60,114 bases of DNA. Source: Candidatus Avibacteroides excrementipullorum (GTDB lineage Bacteria; Bacteroidota; Bacteroidia; Bacteroidales; Bacteroidaceae). This document shows, piece after piece, positions 21,001 through 29,682 of the stretch; the stretch's first letter is position 1; every line of letters starts with the position of its first letter. The notes beneath the pieces are model-generated. The model was not told the origin of the DNA and made no database searches. It was given only the letters and a program-made list of their open reading frames with translations. The DNA lies in NCBI GenBank assembly GCA_018711405.1, contig DVIH01000067.1, positions 1-60,114 on the forward strand, in the 5' to 3' direction. Both the position numbers and the translations under genes were made by a program.

Positions 21001-22227
21001 CACGTTGAAATAGTTCGGGCCTTCCACGAACGAGCCTGTCATGGTGCCTTGTGTCAAATCCTTGTTCTGATACTGGTATTCCACCGTGCCTTCACCCTCT
21101 ATCTCGATGTTGTACGTCTGGTTGTATTCGGGCTGCGGTTCCTCGCTTGCGAACACAAGATCCAGAGTGGCTTCACATACACCGTCCACAAAATAAACCT
21201 TGAACGAAGCATATTGCTTGCCGCTGTTAATATATTCGTTCCATGCGGCTGTGCTCTGCTCATTGTCAGTATCGCCGTCTATTATGATGTCGGCAAGTTC
21301 GCCCTGTATGTTTTCTATCGTCACAGGCAGATAAGAAAGGCGTTGATATACATCGTCAAAGACCACATCGCCGTTCACCACAGGCTGTGCCTCGGTATCG
21401 CCTCCCGCACTGCTGTAAGTCTTGACATCGGCGCTGCCCTCGCCATCTATGGTGCAATGCAGCACAAGTCCGGAAGCAGCCGGAGCGTCTTCTTCGCACA
21501 CCACCCTGAGGTCATACTCCACAGGCACGGTAGCGCTTTGGAGCGAGATGGCACGTCCCACTGTCTGTGCTTCATCGTTCACGTATATCTCCTTGATGAC
21601 ATAGCCCTCGGCATCGGAAGCGAGGATAGTGACACCGCGGCGGTTCATAAGACCGGCCTTTATGCCCGATATGTAGTTGGGACCTTCCACGAGGTCTACG
21701 GTCTGCCTGCCTTCGGCTCCTGTGTACTGAGCCTTCACATCGGCTTCACCGCCCTCCACGGTCAGATTGATGAGAAATTCGTATTCCGGCACTTCAGGCT
21801 CATCGCCGCCCTCGAACACCAGTTTAACACTCACTTCACATACTCCATCACCATCTGTATCATCAACCTTAAAAGTTGCAGCCGGTTGAGTAGTTGTTTT
21901 TGTACTTTCATATTTTGCCCATGCGGCATCACTATGCACACCATCAACAAGGATATCCGTCAATGTTCCGGACTTTATATTAATTTGGGCATAAAACGAA
22001 CCGTCATTCGACAGCATAACATCCGAACATACCACATCTTCTCCATCGACAAACTCAGGGAAATAAGAAGCATAATTATTATCCATGTAAAAAAACACAG
22101 CGGATCCCTCGCCCTCTTGCTGACAATGGAATGTAACATCCACAGCCTTTGCCACACCGCCCGCGGCAAAAGACACCAAACAGAGCAATGTCAGCCTGCT
22201 TAGCCAATAATGTAATAACTTTACCAT
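18073..22227 (-). CDS. Large secreted multi-repeat protein with T9SS-like C-terminal tail
   Basis: 1384 aa; signal peptide, about 11-12 tandem beta-rich ~100-120 aa repeats ((I)EGEGTV.Y.Y ... GY.L..I.VNG ... I.VVF), tail VYSVDGMLIRSCMAKSVDEAVDGLAQGLYIVNGEKVLVEE. Confidence 0.9.
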   Translation of the reverse strand: MVKLLHYWLSRLTLLCLVSFAAGGVAKAVDVTFHCQQEGEGSAVFFYMDNNYASYFPEFVDGEDVVCSDVMLSNDGSFYAQINIKSGTLTDILVDGVHSDAAWAKYESTKTTTQPAATFKVDDTDGDGVCEVSVKLVFEGGDEPEVPEYEFLINLTVEGGEADVKAQYTGAEGRQTVDLVEGPNYISGIKAGLMNRRGVTILASDAEGYVIKEIYVNDEAQTVGRAISLQSATVPVEYDLRVVCEEDAPAASGLVLHCTIDGEGSADVKTYSSAGGDTEAQPVVNGDVVFDDVYQRLSYLPVTIENIQGELADIIIDGDTDNEQSTAAWNEYINSGKQYASFKVYFVDGVCEATLDLVFASEEPQPEYNQTYNIEIEGEGTVEYQYQNKDLTQGTMTGSFVEGPNYFNVFANMDGTGYKVDIYPKAAQGYELSDIQFDGHSDTYALDEVKANGFFSNVTEAETTNIKFVFTEAGPVTQTYNVTINGEGCSATYSYTDATSGEEVSGPLTNGSSVGMNPYYSETSGYWVYITPVPAEGYDLVSATANGAEVDILQWQYMKQHFIVKCPDATVDLVLNFEPLAAEDFTVKFEVEGEGGQLRFGPYSMDLYNFDYQPVENGSELSYAVKKLLADSQGYYVGLEMNDGEGKAVNQVLVNGVLDEEVTSGLQTLDKAYFYLPADVNPATIKVVFGEPAPDYTQIYKINIEGEGTLMGTYTDAESGDELEIEMLDGETYQLNIYKSSRGYYNLTLRPEAAGGYTLADIKVNGQTDMQAMFDVNNYGYFNSQVEAFGATTEITVVFDGGSQPEYLQTYNVTVIGNGKASYIYYPADGSGTQRGELTDGAVIGMNPPLNSNGSYEIYIDVEPADGEELVSITANGEEVDLGAYWAVGINPIVAYTTGETVDLVIEFTDNASPGDEFIYGFNVEVEGEGTVDYYYANSLPEYLRGTFELGVLNTFTDVWHSSFGGYWMNIIPVPAAGWKVDAVYSGGTALEFDEEKQWYEVNTETAGTVFDIKVVFVEDVKDFDVAVNLTVEGGEADVTYTYYTVDDQEMTGTVNAGMNEYSNVAYSESLGGYTVDLNVTAAEGSMVKEIYVDGVLSQYGTDFASLVSTEKGHVFEVRVVCEQAAPEEVYTITMKATGNEEVSYYINLSIPSLKQVNTYYSAPDEDVTVTVPKSATDAYFSWNRNVPSNYTFRDFLVNGESIYDVSTDGNGQLYNISGDVELELVFFETEYYVLTYDEPEGGEIIIEIFDYWDMNVGDYVARPYEDGELIATGTEYRVTFYADEEHFLTGAYVNDEKVFEAPVTDEAAEFEYTGTVWGETNFRMETVLINSVDGVYAEPVQMYVYSVDGMLIRSCMAKSVDEAVDGLAQGLYIVNGEKVLVEE

Positions 22228-22712
22228 AATATTAAATTTTTAGTTTATAAAAAAGGAATATTCTTCCGTCAATAATTTCTCATAAAAGTACCGTGCCTGC
22301 AAAACACACCTGCCCGTTGCATCCCGAATCCGGGCAACAATACATTCGCTCCAAATATACTTATTTTCCAAACAACAAAAAATTTTTTTATCTTTTTTAT
22401 TTTTTCTATTTTGTTAAAAAAGCCGACACCGGCCCATGAATGCAGGATTTGTTATTTTTTATCGCCGAAAATGCCATTCACACTTACAAAAAACAACGCG
22501 GCAAAGTCTTTTAGCGGCAAAACATAACGGCACAACGGCAAAGAGCGACAAACAGGCAAAAGACGAAATTAAAAATCCCCCCGAGCATAAATAAAAAGCC
22601 GAAATAATATGTTTTTTATTGTCAAAAACCGCCGATGCCGCAAAAAGGGCGGAAGCATCTCACGACGCCCCCGCCCACAAAGAAAGTTATTCAGTAATCT
22701 TTAATATTGTGT

Positions 22713-22788
22713 CGACCCGGTTGTGCCTTAAAACAAGGCGGTAGATACAGGGTCGTTCCTGTCGCAATCAGTGAAATCACTGCAGGAA
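22713..22788. other. Structured intergenic element (two compound hairpins)
   Basis: cgaccc(22713)...gggtcg(22750) enclosing gcctt aaaac.. aaggc; adjacent ttcctg(22756)...caggaa(22783) enclosing cagtg aaat cactg. Confidence 0.55.
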
Positions 22789-22807
22789 TGGCGCCACTGT
22801 CAGAAAT

Positions 22808-24640
22808 TCATCTTACAACTGCCTTCAACGCCTTGACTTCCCCCCCGGCAATGACTCTCACCACATATACGCCTTTCTCCAGATTGTCATTTTCCAATCT
22901 CATGCCCGACAAGCCGAATACTTCAAAAGAATCATAATCGCCGGAAAGCACTATCCGTCCATCCTCACTTGAAGCCGTTACGGCCATGCCTCCACCGGCA
23001 GCAGAACCGGATATGCCTCCATCGGCCATCACCCTGGCCGAAGCGGAATTCATAATCTGGGAATTGTACTGTCCCGCCACAGGCTGATGCATGAACACCA
23101 CGCATCTGAGATTCTCCAGGTTCCAGTCTTCACCCAATGGCACGGACGTGTCATACACATAGTTGTCGCCCGTCCATTCTATCATGTCCCCATAGCCTGA
23201 TTCGGGATAAATCCGCCTTACCACATTGTTATGCACATATTCATCCACATATATGTCCCAGTCTTTCTGGTAATAGACCAGACTGTCTTCCACAATCACC
23301 ACGGACATCATGGCATCGTCATAAATCATCTTGAAATATCCGGAGCGTTCGCCTGAGGCCTCTATCAGAAGCGAATGGGTAGCTTCATCATACCTGGTCT
23401 TCAAATCAATGCTGACAAAAGCCGGATAAGTCAAAGCCTTGTCCATAACAGGGGTTATCACCCTTATGTCTCCGGCACATCCGTAAGCGGTCAGATTATC
23501 GCCCATGATATCTGTCCTGTTTATGGAGAACTGAGGAACGCCTGTCATGTACATCAGGTTGGAAAACACCGAACTGAAATCTATGGTGTAAGGGTCAATC
23601 TGCGACGGCGACATGTTTCTGTGATAGGATATCCACTCCACGTTATCCAGCCCCTCCGTCAAAATCTCAAGCCTGTTCTGCCCCATCGGACATACCATAC
23701 AATCCACGGAAGTGGTATGTTCAAGCAGGTGCTGCCTGGGATAGTCCTTGTCATATACCACAAAACTGTCCTCAAAGGTATTAAGCACCACATCCTTGCC
23801 TTCCACCTGCGTTATGGTGGCTTTCAATGAATGGATTCCCATGGCAAGTTCCGGCACCTCAATCTCATCCTCGCACACTCCGGTGCTCCCTATGGAGTCT
23901 GTCATGTTCTTCAATACCGGTTCCATGTCGTCCACCTGGTATGACACCTGGAAATCTTTTGTTATGCGCCCCCCGTTGGCTATGTCCAGCCTATATTTCA
24001 ACGTCTCTCCCGGCTTCAGGAAATCATCCGTTATCTCCATGCCGGTAATGCTGAGTTCCGGGTCCGGCAACCCCTCCTTTTCCACCACGCACTGCAGACT
24101 GAGCGAACCGCCGTACAGTTCGGACTGGTCCACCCCGTCTATATAAAGCGAACCTGCCTCCGGGGTATCATATTTGGTGTACGACACCGGAGCCATGCCG
24201 GCAGTTCTCTGCACCGCGTCATATCCTATGTAAAAAGAACCGCTGTTTATGTAAAAAGGGAAATCGAGCGCCACATCGTTCCATCCTGGCCGGCATGTGC
24301 CTACGGCCTGCTCATATATGTTTTCATCTGAATTTATGTCGAGCTTTATCCACAATTTCACATTGTCAATCTCTTCCTGCCATTCACCCTCGAAAAGACC
24401 TATCCTGACGGCAACGACTTTTCCGCCCACATACGGCTCAAGCATATCTGCGGACAACAACACTCCGGTAGAAAACGGCATATTGTCCCACGAAAAGCCA
24501 AAACTGTATTCATCCACACGGTCATTGCAATAACCTATAGCAGTCTGCTCCTGGGAAAAGGCCGCCTGGCAAGAAGCACACGACAGGAACGCTGCCGCAA
24601 TCGTCCTTGCAAATACTTTCATAACGCTTATCCCTTTCAT
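22808..24640 (-). CDS. Secreted Omp28-like protein with T9SS-like C-terminal tail
   Basis: 610 aa (start may be internal MKVFARTIAA); HTTSVDCMVCPMGQNRLE reminiscent of Omp28 family; C-terminal FEVFGLSGMRLENDNLEKGVYVVRVIAGGEVKALKAVVR. Confidence 0.65.
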   Translation of the reverse strand: MKGISVMKVFARTIAAAFLSCASCQAAFSQEQTAIGYCNDRVDEYSFGFSWDNMPFSTGVLLSADMLEPYVGGKVVAVRIGLFEGEWQEEIDNVKLWIKLDINSDENIYEQAVGTCRPGWNDVALDFPFYINSGSFYIGYDAVQRTAGMAPVSYTKYDTPEAGSLYIDGVDQSELYGGSLSLQCVVEKEGLPDPELSITGMEITDDFLKPGETLKYRLDIANGGRITKDFQVSYQVDDMEPVLKNMTDSIGSTGVCEDEIEVPELAMGIHSLKATITQVEGKDVVLNTFEDSFVVYDKDYPRQHLLEHTTSVDCMVCPMGQNRLEILTEGLDNVEWISYHRNMSPSQIDPYTIDFSSVFSNLMYMTGVPQFSINRTDIMGDNLTAYGCAGDIRVITPVMDKALTYPAFVSIDLKTRYDEATHSLLIEASGERSGYFKMIYDDAMMSVVIVEDSLVYYQKDWDIYVDEYVHNNVVRRIYPESGYGDMIEWTGDNYVYDTSVPLGEDWNLENLRCVVFMHQPVAGQYNSQIMNSASARVMADGGISGSAAGGGMAVTASSEDGRIVLSGDYDSFEVFGLSGMRLENDNLEKGVYVVRVIAGGEVKALKAVVR

Positions 24641-24641
24641 A

Positions 24642-25748
24642 TTACTTCAACACCTTTTCCACGTCCACGGTTCCATCGCTATATACTGTCCGTCTTATAT
24701 AAAGCCCTTTTTCAGGTGACTGCACTTTCAAACCGCTCACAGTGTAATATTCCGCACGGGAGATTTCCCTGTCCGCCGACAGCTGCCCAATCCCTTCTTT
24801 CTGATGCATGTTGTAAGAATAAGACAGATTGTCAACCAGCACCCATTGCATATTCGCCTCGTCCATTATATAACGTCTCTGAGTGACTATGGCGTTTTTT
24901 GACACGCTTAAGATATACTCCAACGACCCCGCAAAGAAATCCAGCTCAGGGTCAACAAACACGAAAGTGTTTTCTCCTACAGCCTTGCTTGAATCATACA
25001 CGAACTCATTTTTCTCCGTATCAGTCCAAGGCGAAGCCCCCCCGGGTATGGAATACACCCATTCCACGATATTGCCCATGTCATCATATTCATAGGTAGT
25101 CCTGGTGGACGGCATCCTCATCCCCCCGTCTATGGTATATATCACCTCAAGGACTCTCTGCCCTTTCGCATCATACTCATACTCTTTCACAAGGTTATTG
25201 TACTTCTGCCCGTCGTAATAGTTATAGTACAGTTCCGACTCGAGCAACCCGGTATCATCGTTATAAGTGAAGTCGCAACCGCTATACAGCTCGTAATCGT
25301 CACTGAACCTCATGGCATAGACATCCGCTCCGGCAATCGTGCCGTCATCGTTATATCTTATGTCATACCTTGCCTGCGGGGTATAGCCGTCCCCCCAATT
25401 GGAAAAATTCTCACGATGTATCTTGCGGTTGTTTTCATCATAAGTATATGCCACATACGAGGTGCCGAACATGTCATACGAATCGCCAGACGGAGTCATG
25501 TTGAAATCCTCAAACTTTATGCAGTTATTGTTGTCATCGTATTCATAAAGCGAAGCATAAACATATACGCCGTTTTCAGCAATCTCAAAAATGCTATCCA
25601 CAAGCATGTCATCGTTATAATAATATTCCGTCACATCGTTGGAACTGCCGGATTCGATTTTTGCAAGAGAAAAACAAACATCCTGCGCACCCGCGCCCGC
25701 AAACATGCCCGACAAGGCAAAAGACAGAAACAAGTATTTTTTTACCAT
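24642..25748 (-). CDS. Secreted YD-like repeat protein with T9SS-like C-terminal tail
   Basis: From MVKKYLFLSFALSGMFAGAGAQ; repeated YxYDxxxN motifs; tail AEYYTVSGLKVQSPEKGLYIRRTVYSDGTVDVEKVLK. Confidence 0.7.
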   Translation of the reverse strand: MVKKYLFLSFALSGMFAGAGAQDVCFSLAKIESGSSNDVTEYYYNDDMLVDSIFEIAENGVYVYASLYEYDDNNNCIKFEDFNMTPSGDSYDMFGTSYVAYTYDENNRKIHRENFSNWGDGYTPQARYDIRYNDDGTIAGADVYAMRFSDDYELYSGCDFTYNDDTGLLESELYYNYYDGQKYNNLVKEYEYDAKGQRVLEVIYTIDGGMRMPSTRTTYEYDDMGNIVEWVYSIPGGASPWTDTEKNEFVYDSSKAVGENTFVFVDPELDFFAGSLEYILSVSKNAIVTQRRYIMDEANMQWVLVDNLSYSYNMHQKEGIGQLSADREISRAEYYTVSGLKVQSPEKGLYIRRTVYSDGTVDVEKVLK

Positions 25749-25752
25749 AACA

Positions 25753-25914
25753 TCATTCCTCCACCGCTTCAAAGTCATCTTTTCCCACTCCGCAAAGAGG
25801 GCAAGCCCAATCTTCCGGTATATCTTCAAACTTAGTGCCGGGTTCTATCCCGCCATCAGGATCTCCTATGGCCGGATCATATATCCAGCCGCATACTACA
25901 CATTTGTACTTCAT
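25753..25914 (-). CDS. Rubredoxin
   Basis: 53 aa read from minus strand: [53 protein letters not shown]; two CxxCG knuckles. Below the size cut-off of the ORF track. Confidence 0.97.
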   Translation of the reverse strand: MKYKCVVCGWIYDPAIGDPDGGIEPGTKFEDIPEDWACPLCGVGKDDFEAVEE

Positions 25915-26146
25915 AGTTTAATCTGTTTAATTTAACATCAATTGTGATGCCAAATATATGTTTTTGGAATCACAATTCAAAATAAAAAACAGCAAATGGA
26001 ACATGCATATTTTATTTTTTACAGAAAAGGCTGTAAAATATTCTAAATACGACCCGAGACCGCGCACAAAATGCCACCTGCGCTTACAAAAAACAGAGCC
26101 CCGCCCACGCCTGCCATTCCAGAGACACAGTCTGACAGTCAGCCGG

Positions 26147-26234
26147 GATGTACGCCATCTTCGCCCGGGATCGAGCCGGTCATCCGCCAAGACCGAGCCG
26201 ATCATCGCCAGGGATGGCGCACATCCCGGACGGA
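26147..26234. repeat. 22-bp-period mosaic array 2 (word order b a A B; lower case = reverse)
   Basis: Words at 26147, 26169, 26191, 26213 (gatgtacgccatc, gatcgagccggtc, gaccgagccgatc, gatggcgcacatc). Confidence 0.9.
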
Positions 26235-26289
26235 GACAATTTTAGTGTTAAATCTTGTTCCCTTTTCAGCCGCGTTCGGGCAAAATGCC

Positions 26290-26297
26290 TACCTTTG
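26290..26297 (+). promoter_or_regulatory. Candidate Bacteroidetes -7 box for metK
   Basis: TACCTTTG followed by long leader to metK ATG at 26472. Confidence 0.5.
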
Positions 26298-26471
26298 CAG
26301 CAGGAAAACGAATGTGGAAAGATTTGAACAGCTTGCAACCACACAAAAAAATGCTAAACAGTACACCCCCACACACCTGTCTGTCATTTTTTTCAAGTCG
26401 CACGCAAGATGTCACAAAGAAAGCCGCACTCAGTTTCCCCGTTTTTTACTAATCAATAAAACAAAAAAGAA

Positions 26472-27764
26472 ATGGGATATTTATTCACATCCGAATCGGT
26501 GTCGGAAGGACACCCCGACAAGGTGGCCGATCAGATATCGGACGCCGTACTTGACAAACTGCTGGCATACGACCCGAGTTCTAAAGTAGCATGCGAAACA
26601 TTGGTGACCACCGGACAGGTGATAGTCGCCGGAGAAGTGAAAACCAAAGCCTACATTGACCTGCAGCGCGTGGCACGCGAGGTAATCAACCGCATAGGCT
26701 ACACCAAGAGCGAATACATGTTTGAAGGCAACTCGTGCGGAGTACTCTCGGCCATACACGAGCAAAGCCCCGACATAAACAGGGGAGTGGAACGCGAAGA
26801 CCCTATGGAACAGGGAGCCGGAGACCAGGGCATGATGTTCGGCTACGCCACAAACGAGACGAAAAACTATATGCCGCTGCCGCTCTACCTGGCACACAGG
26901 CTGCTCATGACGCTGGCCGAAATACGCCGCGAGGGAAAACAGATGACCTACCTGCGCCCCGACTCGAAAAGCCAGGTGACGATAGAATATGACGACAACC
27001 GCCGCCCGGTGAGAATAGACACCATAGTGATATCCACCCAGCACGATGACTTCATCAGGCCTGCCGGCCCGTCGGAAGAGGCTCGGCTCGAAGCTGACAG
27101 GCAGATGCTGGAACAGATACGCCGGGACGTGACGGAGATACTCATCCCGCGCGTGAAAGCCGAGTTAGGCGACGAGAAGATACTCGCCCTGTTTGACGGC
27201 AGCACCAGATACCATGTCAACCCCACAGGCAAATTCGTGATAGGAGGCCCGCACGGCGACACGGGGCTGACCGGGCGGAAAATCATAGTCGACACCTACG
27301 GCGGGGCAGGAGCGCACGGCGGAGGAGCATTCTCGGGCAAAGACCCGAGCAAAGTGGACCGCAGCGCGGCATACGCGGCACGCCACATAGCCAAAAACCT
27401 CGTTGCGGCAGGAGTGGCCGACGAGATGCTGGTGCAGGTGTCATACGCCATAGGAGTGGCCGCACCTATCAATATATATGTGAACACCTACGGACGCAGC
27501 CATGTGGACATGACCGACGGGGAGATAGCCGAAAAAATAGGACAACTGTTTGACATGCGCCCGCACGCCATAGAGCAGAGGCTGAAACTGCGCAATCCCA
27601 TATACAGCGAAACAGCTGCCTACGGACACATGGGACGCGAGCCGAAAACGGTGACGAAACACTTCGAGTCGGCATACGAGGGCAACAAGGACGTGACAGT
27701 GGAACTCTTCACTTGGGAGAAACTCGACTACACGGACAAGGTGAAAGAGGCTTTCGGACTGTAA
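26472..27764 (+). CDS. metK: S-adenosylmethionine synthetase
   Basis: 430 aa; [44 protein letters not shown]. Confidence 0.98.
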   Translation: MGYLFTSESVSEGHPDKVADQISDAVLDKLLAYDPSSKVACETLVTTGQVIVAGEVKTKAYIDLQRVAREVINRIGYTKSEYMFEGNSCGVLSAIHEQSPDINRGVEREDPMEQGAGDQGMMFGYATNETKNYMPLPLYLAHRLLMTLAEIRREGKQMTYLRPDSKSQVTIEYDDNRRPVRIDTIVISTQHDDFIRPAGPSEEARLEADRQMLEQIRRDVTEILIPRVKAELGDEKILALFDGSTRYHVNPTGKFVIGGPHGDTGLTGRKIIVDTYGGAGAHGGGAFSGKDPSKVDRSAAYAARHIAKNLVAAGVADEMLVQVSYAIGVAAPINIYVNTYGRSHVDMTDGEIAEKIGQLFDMRPHAIEQRLKLRNPIYSETAAYGHMGREPKTVTKHFESAYEGNKDVTVELFTWEKLDYTDKVKEAFGL

Positions 27765-27934
27765 AAGGACAAGCATTCGGAAAGTGCATTGACAAAACAA
27801 GAAGAGAAATCTAATGGCCAGTGCTGACTGCAACATATAGGTTCAACAAAATAATAGCGACTGCAACTATTAGGTCTATAGTGACAATCGCTATTGTTAT
27901 ATATAAAGGTTTGATACCTGTAGTGTATGCGGAC

Positions 27935-28399
27935 ATGAGCACAGGCGACATAGCATCGCTCACAGGCGACATGAAGTTTTCCACATGCAGTTTCTGTAAC
28001 GTGAAAGACATGGACATCACATCCATGTACAACGATGACGCATTCGAAAGCACAGGCACAGGCAACTATCAGACACAATTCGGAGACACGCGCATAGGCG
28101 AGATAAAAGACGGCGCGCTGATGCTGAAAGCAGACTATTCAGACCTGAGAATAGATGCCATATCAGCCTCAACAAACATACGCGCCAGCTTCAGCGATGT
28201 GAAACTGAAAGCCTTGCTCCCCATGAACATCGAGGTGGAATCGGAATATGACAAGTCTTTCAGTTGCAAGGTGCCGCTGAAGAAGACAAACGAATATGAA
28301 AAGAACACGTCATACAACATGACAGGCAAGATAAGAGGGGGCAACCCCAACCTGACACTGAAATACACAGGAAAATATTCATCGCTGCAAATAAGATAA
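27935..28399 (+). pseudogene. DUF4097/adhesin-like protein remnant, possibly 5'-truncated
   Basis: Reading frame MSTGDIASLTGDMKFSTCSFCNVKDMDI...LKADYSDLRIDAISASTNIRASFSDVKLKAL; similar style to downstream gene but no signal peptide or N-terminal half. Confidence 0.5.
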
Positions 28400-28438
28400 A
28401 CACATATATAAATAATATAAAATAAGGAGAAAAACATC

Positions 28439-29182
28439 ATGAGAGGAAAACTGCTATTGCTGCTCGCGGCACTGACCCTGACAGGCACGCTGGCTATGGG
28501 AAAGACAAAGGAAAGATTCGTACTGCAAAGCAAGAACTATGAGTTTCAGGATTTGAAAAGTTCATGCGCTGTGGAAATAGAACACTCTTTCGGCACGATA
28601 AAGTTCATAGACTGCGAGCCGGGACAAGTAAGAGTGGAAGTGAAAGTGACAACCACAGAGACCGATGAAACATTTATAAAAGACATGAGATTCATGAATC
28701 CCATAGAAGAAGTGGAGGTGAACAAATCGGGCGACAAGATTATAATAGAGAACAAAAACCAGAGGAACGAAAACGGCTTCAACAAAAGCAAGAAAGGGAA
28801 AAGAGGTTACAGCGGCTCCCGGCTTAAAAGCGAGAAAGATTGGAGCGTGGACATAACAGTGTATATGCCAAGCGAGATGAGCATCAATCTCGAAGCTGCT
28901 TTCTGCGACATAACAATGTCTGAAAACAACCAAGGGGAAAGAGACCTGGAGGTAGCTTTCTGCGACATGACCGGCGGAGACTTCAACAGGCTCTACATGG
29001 AGAGCGCGTTCAGCGATGCCGTGCTGGGCAACATAAAAGAAGCCGACATCGATGCCTCATTCTCCGACATCAAAGCTGAAACCATAGGAAGCATATCGGG
29101 CGACTTCGCTTTTGGCTCTTTCCATTTCAATAACATAAAAGAAAAGAAGTCCGTATCGTCAGTATTCACAAAAGGCATCTGA
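28439..29182 (+). CDS. Secreted DUF4097-like protein
   Basis: 247 aa; signal peptide, repeating beta-solenoid style (LEAAFCDITMSENNQGERDLEVAFCDMTGGDFNRLYMESAFSDAVLGNIKEADIDASFSDIKAE). Confidence 0.7.
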   Translation: MRGKLLLLLAALTLTGTLAMGKTKERFVLQSKNYEFQDLKSSCAVEIEHSFGTIKFIDCEPGQVRVEVKVTTTETDETFIKDMRFMNPIEEVEVNKSGDKIIIENKNQRNENGFNKSKKGKRGYSGSRLKSEKDWSVDITVYMPSEMSINLEAAFCDITMSENNQGERDLEVAFCDMTGGDFNRLYMESAFSDAVLGNIKEADIDASFSDIKAETIGSISGDFAFGSFHFNNIKEKKSVSSVFTKGI

Positions 29183-29218
29183 GATGACACTTGCATATTA
29201 CTCCGGGCAGAGACCTCT

Positions 29219-29668
29219 TCATTTTCTCAAAAGGTCTCTGCCCTCGTATGCGCAAAAGGCATCTTTCCACTCTTGCGGAATCGGCTCGGCCTGCAATGTT
29301 TTGAGATTATAGCCCACCATGACGGTCTCGCAACTGCATTTCACCTCGCCTGTTTCGGTATTCACCCCGCGCTGGAGCAGCTTGAAACTCTTGTTGCCTA
29401 TCTCCGCCACTGCCGTCTCCACTGCAATCTTCTCATCGAAGAATATCGGTGCATAAAAGTCAGAATGAAGCGATGCTATGATAGTGACATGCTCTTCCCA
29501 ATCAATAGTGCCGAACACATCTGTGAAATAGTGCGTCTTCGCCAGGTCGTAAAAAGAGAAATATACCGCATTGTTGACATGGCCTAACCTGTCAAGATCA
29601 TTGAAGCGCAACTGTATGGGCATTACATGTCTGAATTTTATATCCTTATACTTGTCTGTCTTTTCCAT
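29219..29668 (-). CDS. Acyl-CoA thioesterase (YbgC/4HBT hot-dog fold)
   Basis: From MEKTDKYKDIKFRHVMPIQLRFNDLDRLGHVNNAVYFSFYDLA. Confidence 0.9.
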   Translation of the reverse strand: MEKTDKYKDIKFRHVMPIQLRFNDLDRLGHVNNAVYFSFYDLAKTHYFTDVFGTIDWEEHVTIIASLHSDFYAPIFFDEKIAVETAVAEIGNKSFKLLQRGVNTETGEVKCSCETVMVGYNLKTLQAEPIPQEWKDAFCAYEGRDLLRK

Positions 29669-29682
29669 TTTTCCTGATTCAC

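Noticed and set aside
20908-22203. 431-aa plus-strand ORF
   Set aside because: Antisense to the repeat protein; Cys/His/Arg-rich shadow frame.
22646-22675. gggcggaagcatctcacgacgcccccgccc as a second copy of the 18004 terminator
   Set aside because: Shares the AGCATCTCACGA core but the stem is imperfect and it is not directly next to a stop; could be a degenerate copy but not supportable alone.
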